Shown piece by piece: positions 34,322 through 34,528 of a stretch of 34,528 nt of DNA. The notes beneath the pieces were generated by a model. The model was not told the DNA's origin. It saw only the letters and a list, made by a program, of their open reading frames with translations, and made no database searches. The DNA comes from an uncultured Clostridia bacterium (GTDB lineage Bacteria; Bacillota; Clostridia; TANB77; CAG-508), in the NCBI GenBank assembly GCA_944391645.1, contig CALXUH010000034.1, positions 1 through 34,528 on the forward strand, in the 5' to 3' direction. Each line of letters begins with the position of its first letter. Position 1 is the first letter of the stretch. Both the position numbers and the translations under genes were made by a program.

Positions 34322-34324
34322 AAT

Positions 34325-34528
34325 TTATGCTTTTCCACTTGAGCAAAATATATTTTTCATTTTAAATTCAACAATCTCTTGTATTTTTTCTCTTGCTGGC
34401 AATAAATACTTTCTTGGATCAAAAACTTCTGGGTTCTCCGCAAATACCTTTCTTATACTAGATGTCATTGCAAGTCTTAAATCTGTATCTACATTTATCT
34501 TAGATACTCCTAATTTACTTGCTTCATT
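34325..34528 (-). CDS. fba: Class II fructose-bisphosphate aldolase, C-terminal part
   Basis: The last 67 codons of a class II (zinc) aldolase run in from the right edge: VSKINVDTDLRLAMTSSIRK, then FAENPEVFDPRKYLLPAREK and the end CSSGKA. The NVDTDLR stretch binds substrate phosphate. Only the C-terminus is in the window; the rest lies beyond 34528. Confidence 0.93.
   Translation of the reverse strand, partial: NEASKLGVSKINVDTDLRLAMTSSIRKVFAENPEVFDPRKYLLPAREKIQEIVEFKMKNIFCSSGKA

Overview
The window is a very AT-rich, gene-dense chromosomal segment of a spore-forming, low-GC Gram-positive bacterium (Bacillota, most likely an uncultured member of Clostridia). Support comes from pro-sigma-K, the spore protease Gpr, a YtxC-like sporulation protein, a Spo0A-like regulator, a YlbF protein, a two-gene SufC/SufB-type Fe-S system and abundant ATG/TTG starts with AGGAGG sites. 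Most genes read leftward (minus strand).

Layout: 7-704 sigK; 782-4088 a haemolysin III protein and a sensor kinase / 15-residue peptide / Spo0A-like regulator group; 4236-9833 rlmB, lepA, a DUF5662 protein, a membrane metallopeptidase, a ylbF-like gene and a GT4 glycosyltransferase; 10071-14290 (plus) DUF4912, GH57, YtxC-like and TraX-like genes; 14282-18072 DUF2752, TM2, gpr, DUF1653 and a large GDPD-domain protein; 18317-24184 recG, recD2, a small GT-like protein and metK; 24396-25926 two plus-strand genes of foreign composition; 26114-26653 tmRNA and tRNA-Trp; 26698-32847 a small ORF, a MacB-like ABC transporter, cysS and sufB/sufC; 33047-34528 two small secreted proteins, smpB and the end of fba.

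The main observation is a decoding anomaly. I looked by eye at every CGG triplet on the coding strand of every gene. In genes of native composition (roughly 9,500 codons) only six CGG codons are in frame: two in sigK and one each in the GH57 gene, the DUF2752 gene, gpr and recG. At all six, normal decoding breaks the protein or gives it a C-terminus unlike its family. Skipping the C (+1 shift) and reading the next three bases, always GGN = glycine, restores the family sequence. The DUF2752 case is close to a prediction: its conserved part has no usable start codon, and stepping back through a CGG joins it to an ATG one base after the upstream TM2 stop. I saw no frameshift anywhere else. The one CGG that must be arginine to keep its frame lies in a GC-richer, apparently acquired gene (24526-24915). 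The pattern suggests that CGG is not an arginine codon in this organism but a general +1 frameshift (or CGGN quadruplet = Gly) signal. The preceding codons share no slippery motif, which points to an event in the ribosomal A site. A systematic base-insertion error is the main alternative and can be tested from reads, related genomes and peptides.

Other points of interest are the micropeptide between kinase and regulator, the gpr ribosome-binding site buried in a terminator-like hairpin, and the GDPD protein with toxin-like architecture. All readings are by eye; no database search was run.
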